Below are positions 52,169-60,423 of a stretch of DNA of 64,000 nucleotides, piece after piece. The notes under the pieces were generated by a model. The model was given only the letters and a program-made list of their open reading frames with translations, was not told where the DNA came from and did no database searches. The position numbers were made by a program, and so were the translations under genes. This stretch comes from JANNRR01 sp031401675 (GTDB lineage Bacteria > Pseudomonadota > Alphaproteobacteria > Rhodobacterales > Rhodobacteraceae), in assembly GCA_031401675.1 (NCBI GenBank), contig JANNRR010000057.1:1-64000 (forward strand), given 5' to 3'. The first letter of the stretch is position 1. Each line of letters opens with the position of its first letter.

Positions 52169-53587
52169 TCAATAGCCTGCAGGCCGGTGCCATGGCATGG
52201 TGAACTGCTTGCCGCGCGACACGAAGCGGTAGCGCCAGAAGTGGAACCACAGCGACACCACGATGTAGAACACCACCATCGCCACCAGTTGCGTGCCATA
52301 GCCGAGGAACACCGCGAAATAGGTGACGGCGCACAGGAACAACAGCACAAAGGCCGGCAGCGGGTGGAACGGATGGACATAGCCGCGCTTGATGCTGTCG
52401 AGCGGCCATTTGCGGCGGAACAGGATCATGTTGATCGGCATGAAGGTGTAACCGAGGAGGCCCGACAGGATCGAGAAGGTGATGACCTGATCCAGGGGTG
52501 CGCCGAGCGCGAACACCAGTGCTATCGGCACCAGAAAGATGATCGAGCGGTAGGGGGTGCGGTAGACCGGATGCACTGCGCCGAACCATGACGGCAGGTA
52601 GTGATCGCGCCCCATCGAGAACCAGGCCCGGCTGGCATCGTTGATGCAGCCGTTGGCCGAAGCCAGCGTGGCGAACAGCGTGCCGACGCCCAACAGCACC
52701 ATCAGCCCGGTGCTGCCCGACAGCCGCGCCACGTCAAAGAGCGGCACCCCGGCCTGCCCGAGGTATTCCCACGGCATCAGGCCGACCGACACATACCAGG
52801 TCAGCGTCGCGGCGATCAGCAGCGTCATCATCCCGGCCATGGTGCCGAACGGCAGCGACCGCGACGGCGAGCGCACTTCCTCGGCCGCCTGGGTGGTGCC
52901 TTCGATGCCAAGGTAGTACCACAGGCCGAAGTGCATCGAGGCCAGCACGCCCAGCCAGCCGTAGGGCAGATCGGTCATCAGGTCGGCATGGCGCAGCGGG
53001 CTGGTGCTGCTCCACGGTGCCAGCGCCAGGAACAGGATGATGATCGCCAGAAAGGCGATGGCGGTGATCACCAGGCTGAAATTCAGCGTCGCCAGCACGC
53101 CGCGATAGTTCAGCCAGGCCAGCGCCATGATCGACAGGATGATGAAGGGTCGCTGATCCAGGCCGGAGTGCCCGCCCATGTTGGCGACGGTATCCAAGAG
53201 GAACCCGACGGTGATGGCATTGCCCGCCTCCAGCATCGTATAGGCGAACACCAGATACAGCCCGACGTTAAAGGCCATCAGCGGGCCGATGATGTGCTTG
53301 GCCTGGGTATACTGACCGCCGGCGGCGGCAACGGTCGAGGTCACCTCGCTGTCGATCATCGCGACGCAGGTGTAAAGCACGCCCGCGAACCAGCATGAGA
53401 TCAGGGCGGCATAGGCCCCGCCCTTGGCCACGCCGAAGTTCCAGCCCATGTATTCGCCGACCAGCACGATGCCGACGCCTAGCGCCCAGATGTGGGCGGG
53501 GCCAAGCACGCGCAAGAGGCCGATCTTGGTGCCGTGCGGCCCGATTCCGTCCATGGTTTTCGATGTGATGTCCGTGTTTGCCATCAT
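52169..53587 (-). CDS. APC-superfamily permease, ethanolamine-permease-like
   Basis: 472-residue permease with 12 hydrophobic helices. The first helix GPAHIWALGVGIVLVGEYMGWNFG strongly recalls ethanolamine permeases of the APC group; LYYLGIEGTTQAAEEVRSPSRSLP and ANGCINDASRAWFSMGRDHYLPSWF match the later core. A small cationic amine is thus a likely substrate, and methylamine or dimethylamine fits the neighbours. Two adjacent ATGs (53587, 53584) follow AGGGG. It is preceded by three tiny membrane-protein genes at gaps of 4-9 bases, suggesting a multi-component importer. Confidence 0.85.
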   Translation of the reverse strand: MMANTDITSKTMDGIGPHGTKIGLLRVLGPAHIWALGVGIVLVGEYMGWNFGVAKGGAYAALISCWFAGVLYTCVAMIDSEVTSTVAAAGGQYTQAKHIIGPLMAFNVGLYLVFAYTMLEAGNAITVGFLLDTVANMGGHSGLDQRPFIILSIMALAWLNYRGVLATLNFSLVITAIAFLAIIILFLALAPWSSTSPLRHADLMTDLPYGWLGVLASMHFGLWYYLGIEGTTQAAEEVRSPSRSLPFGTMAGMMTLLIAATLTWYVSVGLMPWEYLGQAGVPLFDVARLSGSTGLMVLLGVGTLFATLASANGCINDASRAWFSMGRDHYLPSWFGAVHPVYRTPYRSIIFLVPIALVFALGAPLDQVITFSILSGLLGYTFMPINMILFRRKWPLDSIKRGYVHPFHPLPAFVLLFLCAVTYFAVFLGYGTQLVAMVVFYIVVSLWFHFWRYRFVSRGKQFTMPWHRPAGY

Positions 53588-53594
53588 CGGGCCC

Positions 53595-53762
53595 CTATAA
53601 CTTGTGTTCTTCAGACAGGGCTTCCAGTTCGCCTTCCTGCGAGGAGGTCAGAACCTCCTCGGAGTAGCTGCTGTCGACCTTGAGCCAGTCCGCGATGATC
53701 AGGATGCCGAACAGGGCCGATGCGGCCCAGGCGGCATATTCTGCGATGTTCCAGATATCCAT
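53595..53762 (-). CDS. 55-residue single-pass membrane protein
   Basis: Short frame read by hand: ATG at 53760-53762, TAG at 53595-53597. It starts MDIWNIAEYAAWAASALFG, continues as a hydrophobic helix through ILIIADWL, and ends in an acidic soluble tail (SYSEEVLTS, GELEALSEEH). A G-rich ribosome site lies six to ten bases upstream. Only seven bases separate it from the permease gene and nine from the upstream gene. Composition and length suggest an accessory subunit; no family known. Confidence 0.75.
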   Translation of the reverse strand: MDIWNIAEYAAWAASALFGILIIADWLKVDSSYSEEVLTSSQEGELEALSEEHKL

Positions 53763-53771
53763 TGCCGCCCC

Positions 53772-54155
53772 CTATTTCCCTTGCCCGAACTTTTCAGCGA
53801 TTACCTGCCGGTATTCCTGATCCGACAGCCGCAGCATCAGGGCAAAGTAGCCCACCACCACCACCACCATCACCACCAGGTTCATCGCGCTGAAGCTGTA
53901 GTCGAACCGCGCGGTGATGATGTCGTGCGCGGCGGCGGCGTCGGCAAAGCCGAGCGCGTTCCACTGTTCGACCATCGCCGGGGTCTGGTTCAACGTCTCC
54001 CATGTCGGGGCGTCGACCGGGTTCGGCTGCTTGGAACTGCCGGCGAGGCCAAGCCACAGCGGGATGTAGAGCGAGCCGATTGCCAGCACCATCAGCACGA
54101 TCACATCGATGATCTGGCCGACCTTGCCTTGCACCGGTGGAACATAATCTGCCAT
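53772..54155 (-). CDS. Small two-helix membrane protein of the permease operon
   Basis: 127 residues with hydrophobic helices near 20-44 (IIDVIVLMVLAIGSLYIPLWL) and 95-118 (SAMNLVVMVVVVVGYFALML). Between them is a 50-residue loop, predicted outside, carrying TWETLNQTPAMVEQWNALGF. The C-terminal RLSDQEYRQVIAEKFGQ lies inside. ATG 54155 follows GGGTAGGG. No family recognised. Four bases separate it from the gene before. Confidence 0.72.
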   Translation of the reverse strand: MADYVPPVQGKVGQIIDVIVLMVLAIGSLYIPLWLGLAGSSKQPNPVDAPTWETLNQTPAMVEQWNALGFADAAAAHDIITARFDYSFSAMNLVVMVVVVVGYFALMLRLSDQEYRQVIAEKFGQGK

Positions 54156-54159
54156 GACC

Positions 54160-54447
54160 CTACCCTTTGGCTTTCTGCGCGGCATCCATGAACTTGATGT
54201 CGAGCCCGTAGATGAAGTCGCGGTCGTCGCGGTAGTGTTTCAGCATCGCCATAATCGCGCCGGTGTTGAACACCAGCACGATGGCACCGCCGATCAGCAG
54301 CACGACGCGCGCGCCGCCGCTGGGGGCCAGCGACCAGGTCGCCCACGCCACGAACAGCATCGCCACCCAAAGACCAGCGACAAAGGCCCATGCAATCCGC
54401 ACGTCGGCCTTGTGCATGGTCTCGATTCTGGAATCGAGATCAGCCAC
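54160..54447 (-). CDS. Small two-helix membrane protein, first of the permease operon
   Basis: 95 residues. A polar helix (ADLDSRIETMHKADVRIAW) leads into two membrane helices (AFVAGLWVAMLFVAWATW and ARVVLLIGGAIVLVFNTGAIM), then a charged tail KHYRDDRDFIYGLDIKF. The GTG at 54447 has GGGAGG five bases upstream; an open frame extends further but lacks a start with a ribosome site. First gene of the minus-strand unit and divergent from mgsA with 297 bases between. Function unknown. Confidence 0.7.
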   Translation of the reverse strand: MADLDSRIETMHKADVRIAWAFVAGLWVAMLFVAWATWSLAPSGGARVVLLIGGAIVLVFNTGAIMAMLKHYRDDRDFIYGLDIKFMDAAQKAKG

Positions 54448-54744
54448 TTTCCCCTCCCTTGCCCCGGCTTTGCCGGTGGTGTTTCGCCTGACGGCAAAAA
54501 TTATTGCCTGCAAGAAACGCTTGGTGCGACATTCTGTCAAGGACTGTGTCGGTTTCGCAGGCAATGCGACATTACTTTGTGCGGTCTGGAAACAGTTCCG
54601 CAACATTCGGCAGGGCAGCAGTGCAGCGGTCCGCCACTTTTGCCTAGAAAGAAAAAAACATTCCTGATAGTTGATAGGAATTCCCCGTCAGGCCGCAGCA
54701 GCCAGTTCAAGGGCCAACTCGGGGGCCAAATCAGGGGGTGGGTC
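54448..54744. promoter_or_regulatory. Divergent promoter region of mgsA and the permease operon
   Basis: 297 AT-richer bases between divergent units. A candidate operator at 54660-54681 reads ATTCCT, GATAGTTGAT, AGGAAT (perfect six-base arms, ten-base spacer), preceded by GAAAGAAAAAAAC. It contains the TTCCTGA core of the other sites. A second AT pocket with GCAAAAATTATTGCCTGC lies near 54496-54513. The mgsA ATG follows AGGGGG. Confidence 0.5.
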
Positions 54745-55641
54745 ATGTGCGGCATTGTTGGATTGTTCCTGAAGGACAAGGCGCTGGAGCCGAAGCTGGG
54801 CGCGATGCTGACGGACATGCTGATCACCATGACCGACCGCGGGCCCGACAGCGCCGGGATCGCGATCTATGGCGGGGCCGGTGACGGGCTGGGCAAGATC
54901 ACGGTGCAGTCGGCCAATCCGGGCGCTGATTTTGCAGCGCTGGATCAGGATTTGCACGATGCCCTGGGCGTGCCGGTGCTGATGCTGGTGAAAAGCACGC
55001 ATGCCGTGCTGGAGATGCCGCTGGACCAGATGACGGCGGCGCGGTCGGCGCTGGCGCACCTGCGGCCCGGGGTCAAGGTGATGAGCGCGGGCGATGCCCT
55101 GGAGATCTACAAGGAGGTCGGCCAGCCGCGCGACGTCGCGGCGCGGTTTGACCTGAGCAAGATGCACGGCACACATGGCATCGGCCATACCCGCATGGCC
55201 ACCGAATCGGCGGTCACCACCATGGGCGCGCATCCGTTTTCGACCGGGCCGGACCAGTGTCTGGTGCACAACGGCAGCCTGTCCAACCACAACGGGTTGC
55301 GGCGCGAACTGATCCGCGAGGGCATGACGTTCGAGACGCAGAACGATACCGAGGTTGCCGCCGCCTATGTCAGCCACAAGCTGAAGCAGGGGATGAATCT
55401 GGGGCAGGCGCTGGAGGCGGGGCTGAAGGATCTTGACGGGTTTTATACCTTTGTCGTCGGCACCAGGGACGGCTTTGGCGTGGTGCGCGACCCGATTGCC
55501 TGCAAACCCGCCGTGATGGCGGAAACCGATCAGTACGTTGCCTTCGGCTCGGAATACCGCGCCATGGTCAACCTGCCGGGGATCGAAACCGCCCGCGTCT
55601 GGGAACCCGAACCCGCCACCGTCTACTTCTGGAACCACTGA
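54745..55641 (+). CDS. mgsA: N-methylglutamate synthase subunit A (glutamine amidotransferase-like)
   Basis: 298-residue class II glutamine amidotransferase domain (Ntn hydrolase). Starting MCGIVGLF leaves the catalytic Cys at position 2 after Met removal. GIGHTRMATESAVTTMGAHPFS and LVHNGSLSNHNGLRREL are the family core. In MgsABC it probably cleaves gamma-glutamylmethylamide, releasing methylamine, which is passed to the FMN site to make N-methylglutamate. mgsABC together equal a split glutamate-synthase large subunit. mgsB starts one base after the stop. Confidence 0.92.
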   Translation: MCGIVGLFLKDKALEPKLGAMLTDMLITMTDRGPDSAGIAIYGGAGDGLGKITVQSANPGADFAALDQDLHDALGVPVLMLVKSTHAVLEMPLDQMTAARSALAHLRPGVKVMSAGDALEIYKEVGQPRDVAARFDLSKMHGTHGIGHTRMATESAVTTMGAHPFSTGPDQCLVHNGSLSNHNGLRRELIREGMTFETQNDTEVAAAYVSHKLKQGMNLGQALEAGLKDLDGFYTFVVGTRDGFGVVRDPIACKPAVMAETDQYVAFGSEYRAMVNLPGIETARVWEPEPATVYFWNH

Positions 55642-55642
55642 C

Positions 55643-56326
55643 ATGCAGACCTTCGACCTTGCCGCGCGGGGGTTGCGCGAACTGAACCAGACCTTGCATT
55701 CGTTGCAGGGCACCACCAACCAGACGGCGTGGGAGATTGTGAACACCAAGGGCTCGCATTCGATTGCCGTCGGCGTCGATGCGCCGTTGGACATCACCGT
55801 GCATGGCACCACCGGCTACTACTGCGCCGGCATGAACAAGCAGGCGACAATCCGCATCAAGGGCAATGCCGGACCGGGCGTGGCCGAAAACATGATGAGC
55901 GGTTCGGTGATTATCGACGGCGATGCCAGTCAATATGCCGGGGCCACCGGGCGCGGCGGGTTGCTGGTGATCAAGGGCAATGCCTCGTCTCGCTGCGGGA
56001 TTTCGATGAAGGGGATCGAGATCGTGGTGCATGGCAATATCGGGCATATGTCGGCCTTCATGGCGCAGACCGGGGCTTTGGTCGTGTGCGGCGATGCGGG
56101 CGAGGCTTTGGGCGATTCACTTTATGAGGCGCGGCTTTATGTGCGCGGGTCGGTGAAATCGCTGGGTGCCGACTGCATCGAAAAAGCGATGCGCCCGGAG
56201 CATCTGGCGCAACTGGCCGATCTGCTGAAGCGTGGCGAGTCGGATGCCGATCCCTCGGAGTTCAAACGCTACGGCTCGGCCCGGAAGCTGTACAACTTCA
56301 ACATCGACAACGCGGCGGCCTATTGA
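55643..56326 (+). CDS. mgsB: N-methylglutamate synthase subunit B (GXGXG domain)
   Basis: 227 residues equal to the C-terminal GXGXG domain of glutamate synthase, a right-handed beta-helix with a structural role. Repeated glycine turns are visible: ATIRIKGNAGPGVAENMMSG, SVIIDGDASQYAGATGRGG, LLVIKGNASSRCGISMKG and IVVHGNIGHMSAFMAQTG, about 20 residues apart. One base separates it from both neighbours' coding ends. Confidence 0.9.
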   Translation: MQTFDLAARGLRELNQTLHSLQGTTNQTAWEIVNTKGSHSIAVGVDAPLDITVHGTTGYYCAGMNKQATIRIKGNAGPGVAENMMSGSVIIDGDASQYAGATGRGGLLVIKGNASSRCGISMKGIEIVVHGNIGHMSAFMAQTGALVVCGDAGEALGDSLYEARLYVRGSVKSLGADCIEKAMRPEHLAQLADLLKRGESDADPSEFKRYGSARKLYNFNIDNAAAY

Positions 56327-56327
56327 A

Positions 56328-57653
56328 ATGAGCGATTTCCCCCACACCCCCCCGCGCAAAAGCTGGACCTTTTCGGATGACGTGAACGCCGAGATCAGGC
56401 GGGCTGCGGCCACCGGCATCTATGACATTCGCGGCGGCGGCGCGAAACGGCGGATCCCGCATTTCGACGATCTGCTGTTTCTCGGTGCCTCGATCAGCCG
56501 CTACCCGCTGGAGGGCTACCGCGAGAAGTGCGACACCCGCGTGGTTCTGGGCACGCGCTTTGCGAAGAAACCGATCGAGCTGGATATTCCGATCACCATC
56601 GCGGGGATGAGTTTTGGCGCCTTGTCCGGCCCGGCCAAGGAGGCGTTGGGGCGCGGCGCCACGCTTTCCGGCACCTCGACCACCACCGGCGACGGCGGCA
56701 TGACCGAGGAGGAGCGCGGGCATTCATCCAAGCTGGTGTATCAGTATCTGCCGAGCCGTTACGGGATGAACCCCGATGACCTGCGCCGCTGCGATGCGAT
56801 TGAAGTGGTGGTGGGGCAAGGCGCGAAACCCGGCGGCGGCGGCATGCTGCTGGGCCAGAAGATTTCCGACCGCGTGGCGAATATGCGCAATCTGCCCAAG
56901 GGGATAGACCAGCGCTCTGCCTGCCGCCACCCCGACTGGACCGGGCCGGATGATCTGGAAATCAAGATCATGGAATTGCGCGAGATCACCGATTGGCAAA
57001 AGCCGATCTATGTGAAAATCGGCGGGGCGCGGCCCTATTACGATACGGCGCTGGCGGTCAAGGCCGGGGCCGATGTGGTGGTTCTGGACGGGATGCAGGG
57101 CGGCACGGCGGCGACGCAGGAAGTGTTCATCGAGAATGTCGGGCAGCCGATCCTCGCCTGTATCCGGCCGGCGGTGGAGGCGTTGCAGGAACTGGGGATG
57201 CACCGCAAGGTTCAGTTGATCGTGTCGGGCGGGATCAGGACCGGGGCGGATGTGGCGAAGGCTTTGGCGTTGGGCGCTGATGCGGTTTCCATTGGCACGG
57301 CGGCTTTGATTGCGCTTGGCGATAACGATCCGCGCTGGGAAGATGAGTACCGCAAGCTCGGCACCACCCACGGCGCCTATGACGACTGGCACGAGGGCAA
57401 AGACCCCGCAGGCATCACCACCCAGGACCCAGCGCTGATGGCGCGGTTTGATCCGGTCGAAGGCGGGCGGCGATTGAAGAACTACCTGAAGGTGCTGGCG
57501 CTGGAAACCCAGACCATCGCGCGGGCTTGCGGCAAAAGTCATGTGCACAATCTGGAGCCGGAAGATCTGGTGGCGCTGACCATCGAAGCTGCCGCCATGG
57601 CCGGGGTGCCGTTGGCGGGTACCAACTGGATACCGGGAAAAACCGGATTCTGA
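56328..57653 (+). CDS. mgsC: N-methylglutamate synthase subunit C (FMN-binding, GltB2-like)
   Basis: 441-residue FMN-binding central domain of glutamate synthase. ITIAGMSFGALSGPAKEALG near residues 92-110, TTTGDGGMTEEER, GQGAKPGGGGMLLGQKIS, VKIGGARPYYDTALAVKAGADVVVLDGMQGGTAATQEV and IVSGGIRTGADVAKALALGADAVSIGTAAL mark the barrel and FMN site. It would form N-methylglutamate. No [3Fe-4S] cysteine cluster as in GltB was found by eye. gmaS follows 23 bases later. Confidence 0.92.
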   Translation: MSDFPHTPPRKSWTFSDDVNAEIRRAAATGIYDIRGGGAKRRIPHFDDLLFLGASISRYPLEGYREKCDTRVVLGTRFAKKPIELDIPITIAGMSFGALSGPAKEALGRGATLSGTSTTTGDGGMTEEERGHSSKLVYQYLPSRYGMNPDDLRRCDAIEVVVGQGAKPGGGGMLLGQKISDRVANMRNLPKGIDQRSACRHPDWTGPDDLEIKIMELREITDWQKPIYVKIGGARPYYDTALAVKAGADVVVLDGMQGGTAATQEVFIENVGQPILACIRPAVEALQELGMHRKVQLIVSGGIRTGADVAKALALGADAVSIGTAALIALGDNDPRWEDEYRKLGTTHGAYDDWHEGKDPAGITTQDPALMARFDPVEGGRRLKNYLKVLALETQTIARACGKSHVHNLEPEDLVALTIEAAAMAGVPLAGTNWIPGKTGF

Positions 57654-57676
57654 CAAAAACGACGGGGAGTTCGAAA

Positions 57677-58984
57677 ATGGCGAAAGATCTGGCCGAGTAC
57701 GGCAAGAAACACGGCATCAAGTATTTCATGATCACCTATACCGACCTGTTCGGCGGCCAGCGCGCCAAGCTGGTGCCGACCGAGGCGATCAACGAACTGG
57801 CGAATGACGGCGCGGCCTTTGCCGGGTTCGCCACGCATCTGGACCTGACACCGGCGCACCCGGACATGCTGGCGATCCCCGATCCGTCCTCGGTGATCCA
57901 GCTGCCGTGGAAGCCGGAAGTGGCCTGGCTGGCCAGCAATTGCATCATGGAAGACAAGCCGGTGGATCAGGCCCCGCGCAACGTTCTGAACGCGCTGATT
58001 GCCGAGGCGGCGCAGGAAGGGCTGTACCTGAAAACCGGGGTGGAGGCGGAGTTTTTCCTGCTGACCCCGGCGGGCACCGCGATTTCGGACCCGTTCGATA
58101 CCGCGTCGAAGCCCTGCTATGACCAGCAGGCGGTGATGCGACGGTATGACGTGATTGCCGAAGTGTGCGATTACATGCTGGCTTTGGGCTGGGAGCCCTA
58201 TCAGAACGACCACGAGGATGCGAACGGCCAGTTTGAGATGAACTGGAAGTATGACGATGCGCTGATCACCGCCGACAAGCATTCCTTTTTCAAGTTCATG
58301 ATGAAATCGGTGGCCGAAAAGCACGGGCTGCGCGCGACCTTCATGCCCAAGCCGATCGAGGGGCTGACCGGCAACGGCTGTCACTGCCATATCTCGGTCT
58401 GGGACAAGGCGGGCAAGGTCAACGTGTTCGCCGACAAGTCGATGGAGCTGGGCCTGTCAGAGCGCGGGCGGCATTTCCTGGGCGGGATCATGAAGCATGC
58501 CTCGGCACTGGCCGCGATCACCAACCCGACGGTCAACAGCTACAAGCGGATCAACGCGCCGCGCACCATCTCGGGGGCGACATGGGCCCCGAATACCGTG
58601 ACATGGACCGGCAACAACCGCACCCACATGGTGCGGGTGCCGGGGCCGGGGCGGTTCGAATTGCGGCTGCCGGACGGGGCGGTGAACCCCTATCTGTTGC
58701 AGGCGGTGATCATTGCCGCCGGGCTGGACGGGGTCCGGACCAGGGCGGACCCGGGGCGGCGGTATGATATCGACATGTACACGCAGGGGCATACCGTGAA
58801 GGGGGCACCGATCCTGCCGTTGAACCTCTTGGACGCGCTGCGCGAGTTTGACCGCGACAAGGTGTTGAAGTCGATGCTGGGGGCGGCGTTTTCGGCCAGC
58901 TATCTGAAGCTGAAGCAACGGGAATGGACCAGCTATACGGCGCATTTCTCGAAGTGGGAGCATGACAACACGCTGGATATCTGA
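57677..58984 (+). CDS. gmaS: Gamma-glutamylmethylamide synthetase
   Basis: 435-residue glutamine-synthetase-family ligase that joins methylamine to glutamate with ATP. Core motifs: KTGVEAEFFLL near residues 116-126, NDHEDANGQFEMNW, GNGCHCHISVWD near 235-246 (the usual NGSGMHxHxS site is here NGCHCHIS), and RVPGPGRFELRLPDG near 310-325. The family (GlnA type III) includes true glutamine synthetases, but the mgs and mgd neighbours and the length point to GmaS. GGGGAG lies eight bases before the ATG. A terminator-like hairpin follows. Confidence 0.92.
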   Translation: MAKDLAEYGKKHGIKYFMITYTDLFGGQRAKLVPTEAINELANDGAAFAGFATHLDLTPAHPDMLAIPDPSSVIQLPWKPEVAWLASNCIMEDKPVDQAPRNVLNALIAEAAQEGLYLKTGVEAEFFLLTPAGTAISDPFDTASKPCYDQQAVMRRYDVIAEVCDYMLALGWEPYQNDHEDANGQFEMNWKYDDALITADKHSFFKFMMKSVAEKHGLRATFMPKPIEGLTGNGCHCHISVWDKAGKVNVFADKSMELGLSERGRHFLGGIMKHASALAAITNPTVNSYKRINAPRTISGATWAPNTVTWTGNNRTHMVRVPGPGRFELRLPDGAVNPYLLQAVIIAAGLDGVRTRADPGRRYDIDMYTQGHTVKGAPILPLNLLDALREFDRDKVLKSMLGAAFSASYLKLKQREWTSYTAHFSKWEHDNTLDI

Positions 58985-59054
58985 GCCGGCGCGCGTGAAG
59001 TTCGGCATGGGTGCGGGGTGAGCCTCGCACCCTTTTGCGTTGCGGCGAGGCGGA

Positions 59055-59128
59055 GCGTCCCGGCGCGGGACATTTTTTATGTGTTCAAAATCAATTGGTT
59101 GATCGGGTTGCGTTAACGGATATTTAAC
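59055..59128 (+). repeat. Composite hairpin/CtrA-like element, copy B
   Basis: GTCCCG, GCG, CGGGAC then ATTTTTT (59057-59078) is a terminator-like hairpin after gmaS; 42 bases later TTAACGGATATTTAAC (59113-59128) is an exact TTAA-N7-TTAAC. The hairpin closely matches copies C and D. Confidence 0.8.
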
Positions 59129-59220
59129 CGATTGGGGCGGGATGGTGCGCAGGCGTGGTGCGCATGAATGCGGCACCTTGCGTGTCATTTTGAGGGGTCG
59201 GGCGCGGGAGGACGGAACAC

Positions 59221-59256
59221 AGAGCCTCCGGTGGGGGTACTTTGGCGAAGAAGAAG
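59221..59256 (+). repeat. Dispersed GGGATATTT-type intergenic element, copy 7 (diverged)
   Basis: GAGCCTCCGGTGGGGGTACT followed by TTGGCGAAGAAGAAG. It resembles the CCTCCGGCGGGGATATTT subtype with GTACTTT for ATATTT. Confidence 0.5.
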
Positions 59257-59317
59257 CTGGACGGGGGGCGTGCCGTGCCGCAGTCTGTCGGCGGATGGGG
59301 ACGCGGGAGGGTGCGGA

Positions 59318-60172
59318 ATGGCTGTGGCAATCGGGGTCAATCAGGATCAGGCCGACTATTGGAGCGCCGAACCTGGGCAGAAATGGCTGACGCACGAGGC
59401 GGCGCTGGATGCCACGTTGGCGCCGGTGCTGGAGCAGGTGCTGGCGCAGGCGGCGCTGCAACCTGGCGAGCGGGTGCTGGATATCGGTTGCGGCACCGGG
59501 GCGAGCGTGCTGGCGGTATCAGCGCAGGTGGGCGCGCAGGGGGCGGTGCTGGGGCTGGACATTTCGGACCCGCTGCTGCGGCGCGGTGCTGTGCGGGCGG
59601 CGGGGCTGGGGCAGGCGCGGTTCCTGCTGGCCGATGCGCAGACCCATGACTTTGAACCGGTCAGCTTTGATGCGTTGATCTCGCGCTTTGGCGTGATGTT
59701 CTTTGCCGATCCGGCGGCGGCATTCGCCAACATGGCCCGCGCGCTGCGCCCCGGCGGGCGGATGGTGTTCGCGGCCTGGGCGTCGCTGGGCAAGAACCCG
59801 TACTTTGCCGTCGGGGTCGAGGCGGCGACGGCGCGTCTGGGCAAACCCGCCCCGATGCCACCGGGCCAGCCGGGGCCGATGGCGTTTCAGGATCAGGCGA
59901 TGGTGTGCAATCTGTTGGCGCGGGCCGGGCTGCGGGCGATCCGGGCCGAGGAGGTGGCGCTGCACCTGACCCCGCCCGGCACCTCTGCCGAGGTGGCCAG
60001 CGTGTTGAGCCGCGTCGGCCCGACGCACCGGATCATGGCCGAACTGAACGCGACACCCGAGGATACAGCGGTGATCGAAGCCGGGATGGCGGACCGGTTT
60101 GCCACGATGGCGGGGCCGGACGGGGTGCGGATCCCGGCGGCGGTCAACATGTTTTCGGCAACGCGGGCGTAA
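59318..60172 (+). CDS. Class I SAM-dependent methyltransferase
   Basis: 284-residue enzyme with motif I VLDIGCGTGASVLAVSAQ near residues 48-65, then LGLDISDPLL and LRPGGRMVFAAW. The N-terminal NQDQADYWSAEPGQKW is typical of UbiE/COQ5-like methyltransferases of unknown substrate. ATG 59318 has GGGAGG seven bases upstream. It lies between gmaS and tmm and may act on an amine or a quinone-like compound; the sequence does not decide. Confidence 0.8.
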   Translation: MAVAIGVNQDQADYWSAEPGQKWLTHEAALDATLAPVLEQVLAQAALQPGERVLDIGCGTGASVLAVSAQVGAQGAVLGLDISDPLLRRGAVRAAGLGQARFLLADAQTHDFEPVSFDALISRFGVMFFADPAAAFANMARALRPGGRMVFAAWASLGKNPYFAVGVEAATARLGKPAPMPPGQPGPMAFQDQAMVCNLLARAGLRAIRAEEVALHLTPPGTSAEVASVLSRVGPTHRIMAELNATPEDTAVIEAGMADRFATMAGPDGVRIPAAVNMFSATRA

Positions 60173-60423
60173 CCGGACGCGGTGCCGCCAGGCATCCCTG
60201 CCCGCTTTCTGACCCGCCCGGCAGAATGCCGCGGATGTGATCGGCTGCGCCTGCCCCGATGCCCGAGGTCAGGTGCAACCGCTGCATTTTTCTGGTAGCC
60301 GGGGGGACAGGACGGGGCTTCAGAGCGGTCATTCCTTGGACTGGAGCCAAGCGGTGACCAAGCGCCGATCCGCGCCTGCGGCTTGCCCGGGCGAAAGCAC
60401 ACACCGCAACGAGGAGCGATCCG

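Larger units (their letters stand above)
58985..59317. other. Intergenic region with terminator and two repeats
   Basis: 333 bases. The composite element at 59055-59128 ends the gmaS unit; a GGGATATTT-like element follows at 59221-59256. The promoter of the methyltransferase gene probably lies between. No gene was recognised. Confidence 0.5.
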
